From NCBI RefSeq assembly GCF_009741375.1, contig NZ_WOWP01000013.1, forward strand, positions 248,001-312,000: 64,000 bases of DNA, given 5' to 3'. Shown here one piece after another: positions 1 through 9,300 of this stretch. The stretch's first letter is position 1. Every line of letters begins with the position of its first letter. The stretch comes from Flavobacterium rakeshii. Lineage in GTDB: Bacteria > Bacteroidota > Bacteroidia > Flavobacteriales > Flavobacteriaceae. Made by a program: the position numbers and the translations under genes. The notes beneath the pieces were generated by a model that saw nothing but the letters and a program-made list of their open reading frames with translations, did not search any database and was not told the origin of the DNA.

Positions 1-769
1 CAAATTCATCTTTACGCAGTAATCCGTTGTTAACGAATATACAGTAAAGATTTTGGCCAATAGCCTTATTTAAAAGTACCGCTGCCACAGTAGAGTCTAC
101 CCCTCCTGAAAGCCCCAGTACTACTTTATCATTTTGGATTTTTGTTTTAAGCTCCTCAACAATATCCTCAACAAAAGTATCCGGAGTAAAGTTTTGAGGT
201 ACTTCTGCGATTTTCACAAGGAAGTTCTCAAGCATTTGCTTACCGTCTGTAGAGTGATATACCTCTGGGTGATACTGGATAGCATAAGTAGTTTCGCCTT
301 CTATTTTATAGGCAGCATTTTCCACATCTTTAGTACTTGCAATTCTCACACCGTTTGTTGGTAACTGCTTAATAGTATCACTATGGCTCATCCATACCTG
401 GCTACCTGCACTAACACCTTCAAGGAATGGTTCGTCTTCCTTAATATAAGAAAGGTTTGCACGACCGTATTCACGGATGTTACTTGGCGCTACCTCTCCT
501 CCATGGAAATGAGCAAGATACTGCGCACCATAACAAACTGCTAATAAAGGTAGTTTGCCACGAATTTCAGAAAGGTCTGGATGCGGTGCATCTTCTGCCC
601 TTACTGAGAATGGACTACCAGAAAGTATTACGGCTTTGTAAGACGATAAATCACCCGGTGGGTTGTTGTAAGGGAAAATTTCGCAAAAGATATTTAACTC
701 GCGAACTCTCCTCGCAATAAGCTGTGTGTATTGCGATCCGAAATCTAGAATAAGTACATTGTGTTGCAT
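1..769 (-). CDS. guaA: GMP synthase (glutamine-hydrolysing), C-terminus cut by window edge
   Basis: Converts XMP to GMP using glutamine and ATP, the last step of guanine nucleotide synthesis. About 256 N-terminal residues are visible. The class I glutamine amidotransferase domain has nucleophile Cys79 in LLAVCYGAQ and the His167/Glu169 pair in YHPEV. The ATP pyrophosphatase P-loop SGGVDS lies at 221-226. The dimerisation domain lies beyond base 1. The ATG at 769 gives the usual family start [23 protein letters not shown] promoter element ends only three bases before this ATG, so the mRNA is probably leaderless or nearly so. The next gene is divergent. Confidence 0.97.
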   Translation of the reverse strand, partial: MQHNVLILDFGSQYTQLIARRVRELNIFCEIFPYNNPPGDLSSYKAVILSGSPFSVRAEDAPHPDLSEIRGKLPLLAVCYGAQYLAHFHGGEVAPSNIREYGRANLSYIKEDEPFLEGVSAGSQVWMSHSDTIKQLPTNGVRIASTKDVENAAYKIEGETTYAIQYHPEVYHSTDGKQMLENFLVKIAEVPQNFTPDTFVEDIVEELKTKIQNDKVVLGLSGGVDSTVAAVLLNKAIGQNLYCIFVNNGLLRKDEF

Positions 770-772
770 GCG

Positions 773-780
773 CAAAAGTA
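773..780 (-). promoter_or_regulatory. -7 promoter element TACTTTTG of guaA
   Basis: Read on the minus strand, TACTTTTG matches the Bacteroidetes -7 consensus TAnnTTTG and is followed by CGC and then the guaA ATG. No clear TTG -33 element is seen at the usual spacing, so the call rests on the -7 box and its position. Confidence 0.6.
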
Positions 781-1067
781 ATTCAATATTTTGAAACTGA
801 AAAATGAGTTTTTATGTTTTTTAATTTGATTGTTTTTTAGCAGGTTTATCAATAAATATGCACTATTAACAACTAAAACAAGTACTAGTTATCATCAAAT
901 AAAAAGTAATTCTACATTATTATTTTATCTAAAACATAACTAATTTAAAAATCAACCATACAAAAACAACTGAAAAACGGCAGATTACATTTTAATAACA
1001 AAAGAAAAAAAATCAAATTCTGTATTTTGATATCCTTTTTATATTTTTAGCAAAATTTATTTTTTAA
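781..1067. other. AT-rich divergent intergenic region
   Basis: About 290 bases between guaA and the divergent plus-strand gene. It is very A/T-rich. I see no RNA gene, strong hairpin or repeat element in it. It presumably carries the upstream part of the guaA promoter and the promoter of the gene at 1068. Confidence 0.5.
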
Positions 1068-1613
1068 ATGACCGCACCCCAAAAAGAGCTATGGGATAAA
1101 ATCTCAAATTTCAGGCTGGATGATCCTGATGCCTCCTTTACGTTTTCGGCACGACTTGCCAGAGAAAACGGCTGGACAAAAGAATACACCAACAGCGTTA
1201 TTGAAGAATACCGAAAGTTTATCTTTCTATGCTGCGTATCAAAATCATCAGCAACCCCTTCTGATCCTGTAAACCAGGTATGGCACCTGCATTTAACTTA
1301 CACAAAATCATACTGGATAAATTTTTGCAAAAGCACCCTGCAAAGGGAAATACATCACAATCCTACCAAAGACACATACCTTCTTGGTATAGTAGTAGCT
1401 ATTAGCATTCAGGCTTCAGGTGGCATCGGCGTTGGTATAGTAATACTTATAGGTTTCATTATTGCAATATACAGTGCTATTAAAATGATGGTAACGACAA
1501 AGGCAATTCTAACAGCGGTAACACTGGGGGTAGTAACAACGACAGCTTTGACAGCGGTTGTAGCTTGCGCGGAGACAGCGGTTGCGGATATTAATTTTCT
1601 AGTTTTATGTTAA
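1068..1613 (+). pseudogene. GRDP-like/TIGR04222-type membrane protein, apparently frameshifted near its C-terminus
   Basis: Residues 1-100 match the conserved N-terminus of glycine-rich-domain (TIGR04222-type) membrane proteins: DDPDASFTFSARLARENGW, VIEEYRKF, and SDPVNQVWHLHLTYTKSYW. A hydrophobic stretch follows at about 105-140. The open frame then ends in an unlikely Thr/Ala/Val tail and stops at 1613. The -1 frame over the same DNA reads NDGNDKG, NSGNTGGSNND, DSGCSLRGDSGCGY and stops at 1592-1594. That is the Gly/Ser/Cys-rich tail expected for the family. One missing A in the A4 run at 1482-1485 would explain the break. The segment between the WHLHLTY region and the membrane segment is also shorter than I expect for the family. 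Function unknown. It may be a recent pseudogene, a sequencing error or a functional frameshift. Confidence 0.65.
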
Positions 1614-1661
1614 AAATTTGATAATTTTAATTAACTTTAATCAATTCAAAACCAACCCCAT

Positions 1662-2336
1662 ATGAAACTAATCTATTCTTTGCTAATATTATTAGCGGTA
1701 CAATTTTCCTTTGCTCAGGATTTTCAGCTTGAAAAACCTGATTTTGATCTCATTGAAAAAAATGTAAAGGATAAAAACTCTCCCCTGCACTTTGATAAGC
1801 TGTATGCCAAATACATTGTGGCCGACAGCACTATGACCATTCAGGAAAGGAGACACCTGTATTTTGGGTATTCTTTTCAGGACGAATATGCTCCTTATGA
1901 GCGATCTGATGCACAACAGGAATTAAACGAAATTTTGCAAAAAGGGGAAGTTTCCCCTGAAGATTGTGAAAATATACTTGTACTTTCGGCAAAGATATTA
2001 AAGATTTATCCTTTTAGTGTCCGCATGAAAGAATACAGAATATATGCCTACAAGGAGCTCCAAAGGTTTGACGAAGCCGAAAAAGAGACCATACAGGCAA
2101 ACATGATTCTGGATGCGATACTAAGCACAGGAGAAGGTACATCTATAGAATCAAGTTTTTACGTAATTAATGTTATGAACGAGTATGAGCTTTTAAACAT
2201 ACTGGGGTTTGAATTTGGCGGCAAACAGGAGCTTGTTGAAGGACTCTATGACTATTTAACGCTAAAAGAAAACTCCTATAACATTGACGGACTATACTTT
2301 GAAGTTTCCAGGTGCCTTAACTCGTTGAAATTCTAG
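1662..2336 (+). CDS. DUF4919-type exported protein
   Basis: A 224-residue protein with a clear signal peptide (hydrophobic residues 2-17, cleavage after SFA-Q). The mature part carries the pattern I associate with DUF4919 of Bacteroidetes: DFDLIEKNVKDKNSP, a tract near TMTIQERRHLYFGYSFQ, then an alpha-helical, TPR-like region (ILKIYPFSVRMKEYRIYAY). Biochemical function is unknown; it is presumably periplasmic. It starts 48 bases after the frameshifted GRDP-like gene and is followed 11 bases later by the SRPBCC gene, so co-transcription is possible. Confidence 0.8.
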   Translation: MKLIYSLLILLAVQFSFAQDFQLEKPDFDLIEKNVKDKNSPLHFDKLYAKYIVADSTMTIQERRHLYFGYSFQDEYAPYERSDAQQELNEILQKGEVSPEDCENILVLSAKILKIYPFSVRMKEYRIYAYKELQRFDEAEKETIQANMILDAILSTGEGTSIESSFYVINVMNEYELLNILGFEFGGKQELVEGLYDYLTLKENSYNIDGLYFEVSRCLNSLKF

Positions 2337-2347
2337 CAATTTGAATT

Positions 2348-2821
2348 ATGAAGTACACAGTTGAAACAGAAATTGATTTGCCCCTAGGTAAAGTTATCGA
2401 GCTATTTGATAATCCGGATAATTTAAAATACTGGATGGACGGGCTTGTAAACTTTGAAAGCATTAGCGGTATACCGGGACAGGCCGGCGCTAAATCGCGA
2501 CTGATATTTAGAATGGGAAACCGTAACATTGAGATGACGGAAACCATTACTGCAAGAAGACTCCCTGATGAGTTTACAGGAACCTATGAGGCTAACGGTG
2601 TTTACAACATAGTGAAAAACAGATTCATATCAGTACCGGGAAACAAAACCCGCTACATTACAGAAAATTATTTTGAGTTTAAAGGCTTTATGAAAGTTAT
2701 TGCCTTTATAATGCCGGGGTCGTTTAAAAGACAATCCCTTAAATACCTGCAGGATTTTAAACGTTTTGCAGAAGATGACATCAGGAACCTTAATGTTATA
2801 CAGCTAAACGGCACACATTAA
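2348..2821 (+). CDS. SRPBCC (START-like) family protein
   Basis: A 157-residue cytoplasmic protein without a signal peptide. It opens with the first beta strand typical of polyketide cyclase/SRPBCC folds (YTVETEIDLPLGKVIELFDNP), followed by LKYWMDGLVNFE, a central antiparallel sheet and a long C-terminal helix (QSLKYLQDFKRFAED). These proteins bind hydrophobic ligands in a central cavity; the ligand cannot be inferred. It lies close behind the DUF4919 gene and is followed by a rho-independent terminator at 2867-2902. Confidence 0.8.
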   Translation: MKYTVETEIDLPLGKVIELFDNPDNLKYWMDGLVNFESISGIPGQAGAKSRLIFRMGNRNIEMTETITARRLPDEFTGTYEANGVYNIVKNRFISVPGNKTRYITENYFEFKGFMKVIAFIMPGSFKRQSLKYLQDFKRFAEDDIRNLNVIQLNGTH

Positions 2822-2866
2822 GCACAAATCTTTTTAAAAACTCTCTTTTATCCTTTAAATAGTAGT

Positions 2867-2902
2867 CCTCACAAGGCATTAAGCCGAGTGAGGTTTTTTT
2901 TT
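2867..2902 (+). terminator. Rho-independent terminator after the SRPBCC gene
   Basis: CCTCAC pairs with GTGAGG around a 15-base loop, and nine T residues follow. It separates the SRPBCC gene from the phosphoesterase gene. Confidence 0.75.
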
Positions 2903-2958
2903 GAACTCCCCTGCTTACAACCTTCTAACCATAAAATAAAAAAATGTAAATTCGCATC

Positions 2959-3969
2959 ATGATGACATCCCAAGATATTGCAGAGATTAAGAGTTTATTG
3001 GCTTCTCCAAAAAAAATAGCCATAATACCACACCGTAACCCCGATGGAGATGCTATGGGCTCTAATTTAGGTCTTTACCATTTCCTTAAACTTAAAGGAC
3101 ATGATGTTACGGTTATAGCTCCAAATGAATTCCCTGATTTTTTAAACTGGCTTCCGGCTTCAGAGACTGTTAAGGTATTTGAAAAGGATAGCACCGACTG
3201 CACAGCCATTCTTAAAAATTGTGACATAATATTTACACTCGACTTTAATGTACTAAGCCGCACCGGAGACATGATGGAAGCTGCATTAAAAGAGCTTACT
3301 ACTACGTTTATCATGATAGATCACCACCAAAAACCGGGTGATTATGCCAAGTACATGTTTAGCGAACCTAATTATGGCTCTACCTGCGAAATGGTATACC
3401 ACTTTATTAACGCTTTAGGCGAAGGTTCACTTATTGATAAAACAATAGCTACCTGCCTGTATACCGGTATAGTGACCGATTCGGGCTCGTTTAGGTTCCC
3501 GCTAACAACAGGTACCACGCACCGCATTGTAGCAGAGTTTATTGATAAAGGGGTAGACAATAGCGAAATTCACAGTTTACTGTATGATAACCATTCAAAT
3601 AATCGTTTACAAATTTTGGCAAGGGCTTTGCATAACATGAAAGTGTTACCGGAGTATAAAACATCTTACACTTATTTAAGTCAGGATGAGCTTAACAGCT
3701 TAGGCCATACAAAAGGTGATACCGAAGGAATTGTAAACTACGGGCTTAGCATGAAAGACATTAATTTCACAGCTATGTTTACCGAAAATAAGGAAGAAGG
3801 CATTATAAAAATATCCTTCCGCTCTAAAGACGGATTTGATGTTAACCAGTATGCACGCGAGCATTTTAACGGTGGCGGACATATTAATGCTGCCGGAGGA
3901 AAATCAAACGAGAATCTGGAAGCAACTTTACAAAAATTTATTGCTACATTAGCAAACATTAAAATATAG
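2959..3969 (+). CDS. DHH-family phosphoesterase, NrnA-type (nanoRNase / pAp phosphatase)
   Basis: A cytoplasmic, probably Mn-dependent enzyme of 336 residues. Family members degrade 2-5 nt RNAs and dephosphorylate 3'-phosphoadenosine 5'-phosphate. Motifs in order: PHRNPDGDAMGS (H25, D29, D31), D95 in LDFN, DHH at 121-123, D174 in VTDSGSFRF, and the C-terminal DHHA1 signature GGGHINAAGGK starting at 305. All metal ligands expected for the family are present. Two ATG codons are adjacent (2959 and 2962); either could be used. gldI follows after 11 bases, as in other flavobacteria to my recollection. Confidence 0.92.
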   Translation: MMTSQDIAEIKSLLASPKKIAIIPHRNPDGDAMGSNLGLYHFLKLKGHDVTVIAPNEFPDFLNWLPASETVKVFEKDSTDCTAILKNCDIIFTLDFNVLSRTGDMMEAALKELTTTFIMIDHHQKPGDYAKYMFSEPNYGSTCEMVYHFINALGEGSLIDKTIATCLYTGIVTDSGSFRFPLTTGTTHRIVAEFIDKGVDNSEIHSLLYDNHSNNRLQILARALHNMKVLPEYKTSYTYLSQDELNSLGHTKGDTEGIVNYGLSMKDINFTAMFTENKEEGIIKISFRSKDGFDVNQYAREHFNGGGHINAAGGKSNENLEATLQKFIATLANIKI

Positions 3970-3980
3970 ACAAGATTATA

Positions 3981-4538
3981 ATGACGAAGAAAATTATATG
4001 GCCTGTAGCCTTAATGACACTTCTTATAGTCGGTTGTTCACAACAACAGGCAAGAGTACCAGTGTCACACAGCTCGGGTTCCTTCATGCAGCAGTCCATA
4101 GAGCGTAATAAGGCACTCATTGCCAACGAGGAATTGGCTATAGACTCTATTATAAAGAACAATCCTCAGCACAAGTACCATGCTGCCGATAAAGGCTACT
4201 GGTACCGCTATGATATTGAAAATACTACCGATACCATTACTCCAAAACGTGGTGACATTGCTTATTATTCTTACGACATTAAGGATATAAACGGTAACGT
4301 GATTTACACCGAAGAAGAACTGAAACCTCAGGTTTATTATGTAGACAAAGAGGATATAATGGCAGGGCTTCGCTATGGTATCAAATTAATGAACAAAGGG
4401 GAAAAAGTTACCTTTCTGTTCCCTTCAAACCTTGGCTATGGCTACCGTGGTGACCTAAACAAAATAGGCACAAACAAGCCGCTTATGTGTACCGTTACCC
4501 TTAACGATATAAAAGCCGACGAGACATCAAAAAATTAA
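3981..4538 (+). CDS. gldI: GldI, gliding-associated FKBP-type peptidyl-prolyl isomerase lipoprotein
   Basis: A 185-residue lipoprotein. The N-terminal hydrophobic stretch ends in a lipobox with Cys19 (LIVGC). Residues 65-180 form an FKBP-like domain: PKRGDIAYYSYDI, IMAGLRYGIKLMNKGEKVTFLFPS, and GYGYRG. GldI is required for gliding in Flavobacterium johnsoniae, where it is thought to help fold envelope proteins of the gliding/T9SS machinery. It sits between the NrnA-like gene and a second PPIase gene 13 bases downstream, which suggests one transcript. Confidence 0.92.
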   Translation: MTKKIIWPVALMTLLIVGCSQQQARVPVSHSSGSFMQQSIERNKALIANEELAIDSIIKNNPQHKYHAADKGYWYRYDIENTTDTITPKRGDIAYYSYDIKDINGNVIYTEEELKPQVYYVDKEDIMAGLRYGIKLMNKGEKVTFLFPSNLGYGYRGDLNKIGTNKPLMCTVTLNDIKADETSKN

Positions 4539-4551
4539 TCTAAATCAATAA

Positions 4552-5661
4552 ATGAGACCAATGACAAGTTTATTCTTAAGCATTGTTGCTTTAATGTTTT
4601 CATGCAAAAACACCGACGCTCCAAATTATGACGTTACTAAGCTTGAAGACGGGCTATATGCCGAAATAGAAACTAACAAAGGTAATATCCTGTTAGAACT
4701 GGAATACAAAAAAACACCTTTAACTGTAGCTAACTTTGTATTGCTTGCCGAAGGCGATAACGATATGGTTGTGGGCGACAGAAAAGGAAAACCTTTTTAT
4801 GACGGTTTAAAGTTTCACCGTGTTATAAAAAACTTCATGATCCAAACCGGAGACCCTAACGGAAACGGTTCGGGCGGACCGGGTTACAAATTCCCTGATG
4901 AGATTACCGATTTAAAACATGACGGACCAGGCATATTATCTATGGCTAATGCCGGGCCGGCTACAAACGGTAGTCAGTTTTTCATTACTCACAAAGCTAC
5001 CCCTCACCTCGACGGCATCCATACTGTTTTTGGACACGTGGTAGAAGGACAGGATGTAGTAAACCAAATTGAAAACAACGATACAATGATTAGCGTTAAA
5101 ATTATCCGTGTAGGTAAAGACGCTAAGAAATTTAAAGCTGAAAAAGTTTTTAAAGAATACTACGAGAAAGCCAACAAAGAACTGAAAGAAAAAGCAGAGG
5201 CTATTGAAAAGGCTAAAGCAGATAAGGCTGCCCTTATTAACGAAGTAAAAACTTCGGGTACTAAAACAGCATCAGGACTTAGATACAAAATACTAGAAAG
5301 TGGTTCGGCAGGCAAGCCAATACCGGGATCTGAAGTGTATATTGAGTATGCCGGATTCTTCCAAAACGGAACTGTATTTGATACAAGCGACCCTGAAACA
5401 GCTAAAAAATTCGGTACATACATGCAGCAAAGAGACATGCAGGGTGGTTATATGCCAATTCCTTTTACAGTAGGTAAAAAAACAGGAATGATTCCTGGTT
5501 TTATCGAAGCTATAGAGCAGCTAAACGTTGGTGATAAACTTATTGCTTATATCCCTGCTCACCTTGCTTATGGTGAAAAAGGTGCAGGGCGTTTAATTCC
5601 GCCAAATACTGATCTTGCATTCGAAATTAAAATGCTTGACAAAAAACCGGAAAGAAAATAA
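4552..5661 (+). CDS. Lipoprotein with cyclophilin and FKBP isomerase domains fused
   Basis: A 369-residue probable lipoprotein (Cys18 in LMFSC; Met4 is an alternative start). A cyclophilin domain at about 37-190 has [17 protein letters not shown] and NGSQFFIT. A charged, Ala/Lys/Glu-rich helical linker follows at about 195-235. The C-terminal FKBP domain (to 369) has [34 protein letters not shown] and [13 protein letters not shown]. Both halves keep the core residues of active isomerases. It probably assists folding of exported proteins in the periplasm together with GldI just upstream. A bidirectional terminator follows. Confidence 0.92.
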   Translation: MRPMTSLFLSIVALMFSCKNTDAPNYDVTKLEDGLYAEIETNKGNILLELEYKKTPLTVANFVLLAEGDNDMVVGDRKGKPFYDGLKFHRVIKNFMIQTGDPNGNGSGGPGYKFPDEITDLKHDGPGILSMANAGPATNGSQFFITHKATPHLDGIHTVFGHVVEGQDVVNQIENNDTMISVKIIRVGKDAKKFKAEKVFKEYYEKANKELKEKAEAIEKAKADKAALINEVKTSGTKTASGLRYKILESGSAGKPIPGSEVYIEYAGFFQNGTVFDTSDPETAKKFGTYMQQRDMQGGYMPIPFTVGKKTGMIPGFIEAIEQLNVGDKLIAYIPAHLAYGEKGAGRLIPPNTDLAFEIKMLDKKPERK

Positions 5662-5680
5662 TCCCAAACAGGATAAACAT

Positions 5681-5721
5681 AAAAAAAAAAGGACATCTGA
5701 ATAAGATGTCCTTTTTTTTTT
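5681..5721. terminator. Bidirectional terminator between convergent genes
   Basis: GGACATCT (5691-5698) pairs with AGATGTCC (5704-5711), flanked by ten A residues on the left and ten T residues on the right. It can serve both the PPIase gene and the minus-strand gene ending at 5737. Confidence 0.9.
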
Positions 5722-5736
5722 ATGCAGTACAGCAAA

Positions 5737-6168
5737 TTAGAATTTCCAGTCAAACTCATCTTTACTGTTAAAAACAGCGCCAAGTTCAAGGGTATCTACC
5801 TCATCAAACTCTACCTGAAAAATAACCCAGTTATCTTCATTAAAATAATTATCGGTTATATCAAACGGTTCTTTTTCAAACGATGTTATCTTGTTTTCTT
5901 TTAACACAGCAGCAACATCTCCCCACTTCTGCCCTATTATTTTATTAGAAAACAGTTCCAATTCAGGATTTGCCGATATGATATACCCAAGCCTCAAATC
6001 TTCGTCACTATAAAACGTAAGCCTGAACTTCTCTTTATTATATACATATATAATATTCTCTTCATCGTCTTTATATTCCCTGTCGGGCTCGCCGTAAATA
6101 GCCTTTACATCCTGCTGTTTCATTCCAAACAGTAATTTATCTACTCCGGTTTTTAAGTTTACTTTCAT
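5737..6168 (-). CDS. Hypothetical protein
   Basis: A 143-residue acidic soluble protein with no signal peptide. I do not recognise a named family. The N-terminus has LLFGMKQQDVKAIYGEPDREY, a pattern also used in SmpA/OmlA-like folds, followed by alternating beta strands (IIYVYNKEKFRLTFYS) and an acidic C-terminus. It is monocistronic between a bidirectional terminator and the divergent beta-helix gene. Confidence 0.7.
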   Translation of the reverse strand: MKVNLKTGVDKLLFGMKQQDVKAIYGEPDREYKDDEENIIYVYNKEKFRLTFYSDEDLRLGYIISANPELELFSNKIIGQKWGDVAAVLKENKITSFEKEPFDITDNYFNEDNWVIFQVEFDEVDTLELGAVFNSKDEFDWKF

Positions 6169-6349
6169 CTTCAGTATTGTTTAATTTTCATTAAAGGTAG
6201 TAATACATTTTGAATGTATGAGATGAAATTTTCATCAACATATTGATCCATAAAATAAATATTTAAGAATTATTTAACTATAACACCAAAAAACCAATAA
6301 ACAATTTACATCGTAACTAACAGTAATACGAACCAGAAACTTTTACAAC

Positions 6350-9300
6350 ATGATGAAGAATTTTACATTCACGATGTTTTTAACGGTTTGCCTCTTGTTT
6401 GGTTTTTCAGCCAATGCTCAGGTTACCGTGACAAACTCAAACGATAGTGGCATGGGGTCATTACGTCAGGCAGTATTAGATGCCTCTGCGGGCAGCACTA
6501 TTATATTTGCCCTTACAACCAATGGAAATACCATTACGCTTAACAGCGAAATAACCATTGATAAAGAACTTATTATTAACGGTAATGGAGACGATGCTAC
6601 AATTATTAGCGGAGGCGACAGCAACAGGATATTCAACATATCGGACGCTACGCAGGTTACCATCAATAACATATCATTTACGGGAGGTGCCGCATCAGAT
6701 AATGGTGGGGCGCTTTTTATATCGGGTACCGATGTACTTATAAACAACAGCGCTTTTAGCAGTAATACAGCCAGCGGAGCAACAGCAGGCATGGGCGGTG
6801 GTGCCATTTACGTTATGGGCGACAGCGATGTAACCATTAACACCTCTTCCCTAACCGGAAACGAAGCCGATGGTATGGCAGGTAGCGGTGGTGCTATTTT
6901 AGTAGGCGCAGGCAGTAACCTTACGGTTAACGACTGTGTTATTACAGGTAACATGGCAGGACGTGCCGGTGGTGGTATAGAAGGAAACTCGGGAGCAGGA
7001 ACAATGATAACCTTAACAGATGTTACCCTTAACAATAACTCCACAGCGTCAAGCCCGGGTAATGGTGGCGGACTGCACATTACAGGTGCAGGTGATACCA
7101 TGATTACAGGCGGTACGGTAAACAACAATACAGCTTCTGCCGAAGGTGGCGGACTATGGAACGGTAGTGGTACCATGACTATAGAAGGAACAGTGATAAG
7201 CGGCAATACTGCCAGCGGAGACGGTGCCGACCAAGGTGGTGGCGGTATTTACAACCTTAGCGGTACACTTAATGTAAATGCCGAAACGGTAATAAGCAAT
7301 AACACAGCCGATGGTACTTCCGGTAGTGGTGGTGGTATCCTTAATGATGCAGGAGCTACACTGGTAGTAACCGAAGCAGAAATAATAGGTAATGTATCAA
7401 ACCGTGCAGGTGGTGGTATTGAAGATAACTCAGGTATGATGGGATCAGTAACATTAACCGATGCTATGATTACCAACAATACCACAAATAACTCACCCGG
7501 TAATGGTGGCGGACTACACGTTACAGGTATGGGAATGATTACTATTAACGGTGGTGAAGTTTCAGGAAACATGGCAGGATCAGAAGGTGGTGGACTGTGG
7601 AACGGAACAGGAACAATGAACATTGACGGAACCGTTATTAGCGGTAATACCGCAAGCGGTAACGATGCCGACCAAGGTGGTGGTGGTATTTACAACCTTA
7701 ATGGTGGTACCCTTATTATTGCAAATGCTACAATTAGTAATAATACAGCCGATGGTACTTCCGGTAGTGGTGGTGGTATCCTTAACGATGCAGGAGCGCA
7801 ACTTACTGTTACAGATACCGAAATATCAGGAAACGTATCAAACCGTGCAGGTGGTGGTATAGAAGATAATTCAGGTATGATGGGATCGGTATCATTAACC
7901 GATGTAATGATTATCAACAACACTACAAACAACTCACCCGGTAATGGTGGCGGACTACACGTTACAGGTATGGGAATGATTACTATTAGCGGTGGTGAAG
8001 TTTCAGGAAATATGGCAGGATCAGAAGGTGGCGGACTATGGAACGGAACAGGAACAATGAACATTGACGGAACTGTTATTAGCGGAAATACTGCAAGTGG
8101 TGACGGTGCCGATCAAGGTGGTGGTGGTATTTACAACCTTAATGGTGGTACACTTGTTATTGCAAATGCTACAATTAGTGATAATACTGCCGATGGTACT
8201 CTTGGTAGTGGCGGTGGTATTCTTAACGATGTTGGTTCGCAGCTTACTGTTACCGATACCGAAATATCAGGCAATACAGCCGTAAGAGCCGGTGGTGGTA
8301 TTGAAGACAATTCGGGCACAAGTACTATCGTACTAACCAATGTAATGCTAACCGGAAATTCGGCTTCAGGACCTCCGGGTAATGGTGGTGGTTTACACAT
8401 TACAGGTTCGGGTAGTGCTACTATAACAGGTGGTATGGTAAGCGGCAACTATGCAGGACTACAAGGTGGCGGACTATGGAACGGAAGTGGCTCCATGACC
8501 ATTACCGATGTTACTATACAAAACAATGAAGCAGCAGGTAGCGCAGCTATCGATGGCGGAGGCGGTGTGTTTAACGTTAGTGGTATGGTAAGTATATCAG
8601 GCAGTACAATTACAGGTAACACAGCTACAGGTGTAAGCGGTAGCGGTGGTGGTATCTTTAGCTCAAACGGTACTGTAAGTATTGATGACACCATGATTAC
8701 CCTAAACAGCGCTAACCGTGCAGGTGGTGGTATAGAGGTTATTGCCGGAAATTTAATGATAAGCGCATCTGCCCTTAATGAAAACGATGTTAACGGTACA
8801 GCCGGGACTCCTAACCCCGGTAACGGAGGCGCACTACACATTAGCGGAGCTACTATGGTTGATATTAGCGAAAGTAGTGTGAGTGCCAATATAGCAGCCC
8901 GTGAGGGTGGCGGACTATGGAACCAAAACGGTAGTACCATGACGGTTACCAATGTAACAATTAGCGATAATATTGCTGCGGGAGTTGCTGCCGATGATGG
9001 TGGCGGGGGAATTTTTAACAATGGTGGTACACTAAGCGTTAGTAACTCTACCATTTCGGGTAATAGTGCTACGGGTCTGCTTGGTCAGGGTGGCGGAATC
9101 CATATCAATGCAGGATCGGCTACGGTGGTTAAAACTACTATATCAGGAAATACAGCACTTACTAACGGTGGTGGTATTTATAACAATGCCGAACTTATGA
9201 TAAACGCCAACACTATCACATTGAACGCAGCTACTATTAGCGGTGGTGGTATTTCAAACAATTCCATGATGTCGCCTACTGTTACTAACACTATACTGGC

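Noticed and set aside
134..720. Plus-strand open frames opposite guaA
   Set aside because: The complementary strand is unambiguous GuaA.
6466..9054. Long antisense open frames opposite the beta-helix gene
   Set aside because: They are Pro/Ser/Val-rich mirrors of the Gly/Asn/Thr-rich repeats and end wherever the repeat phase changes.
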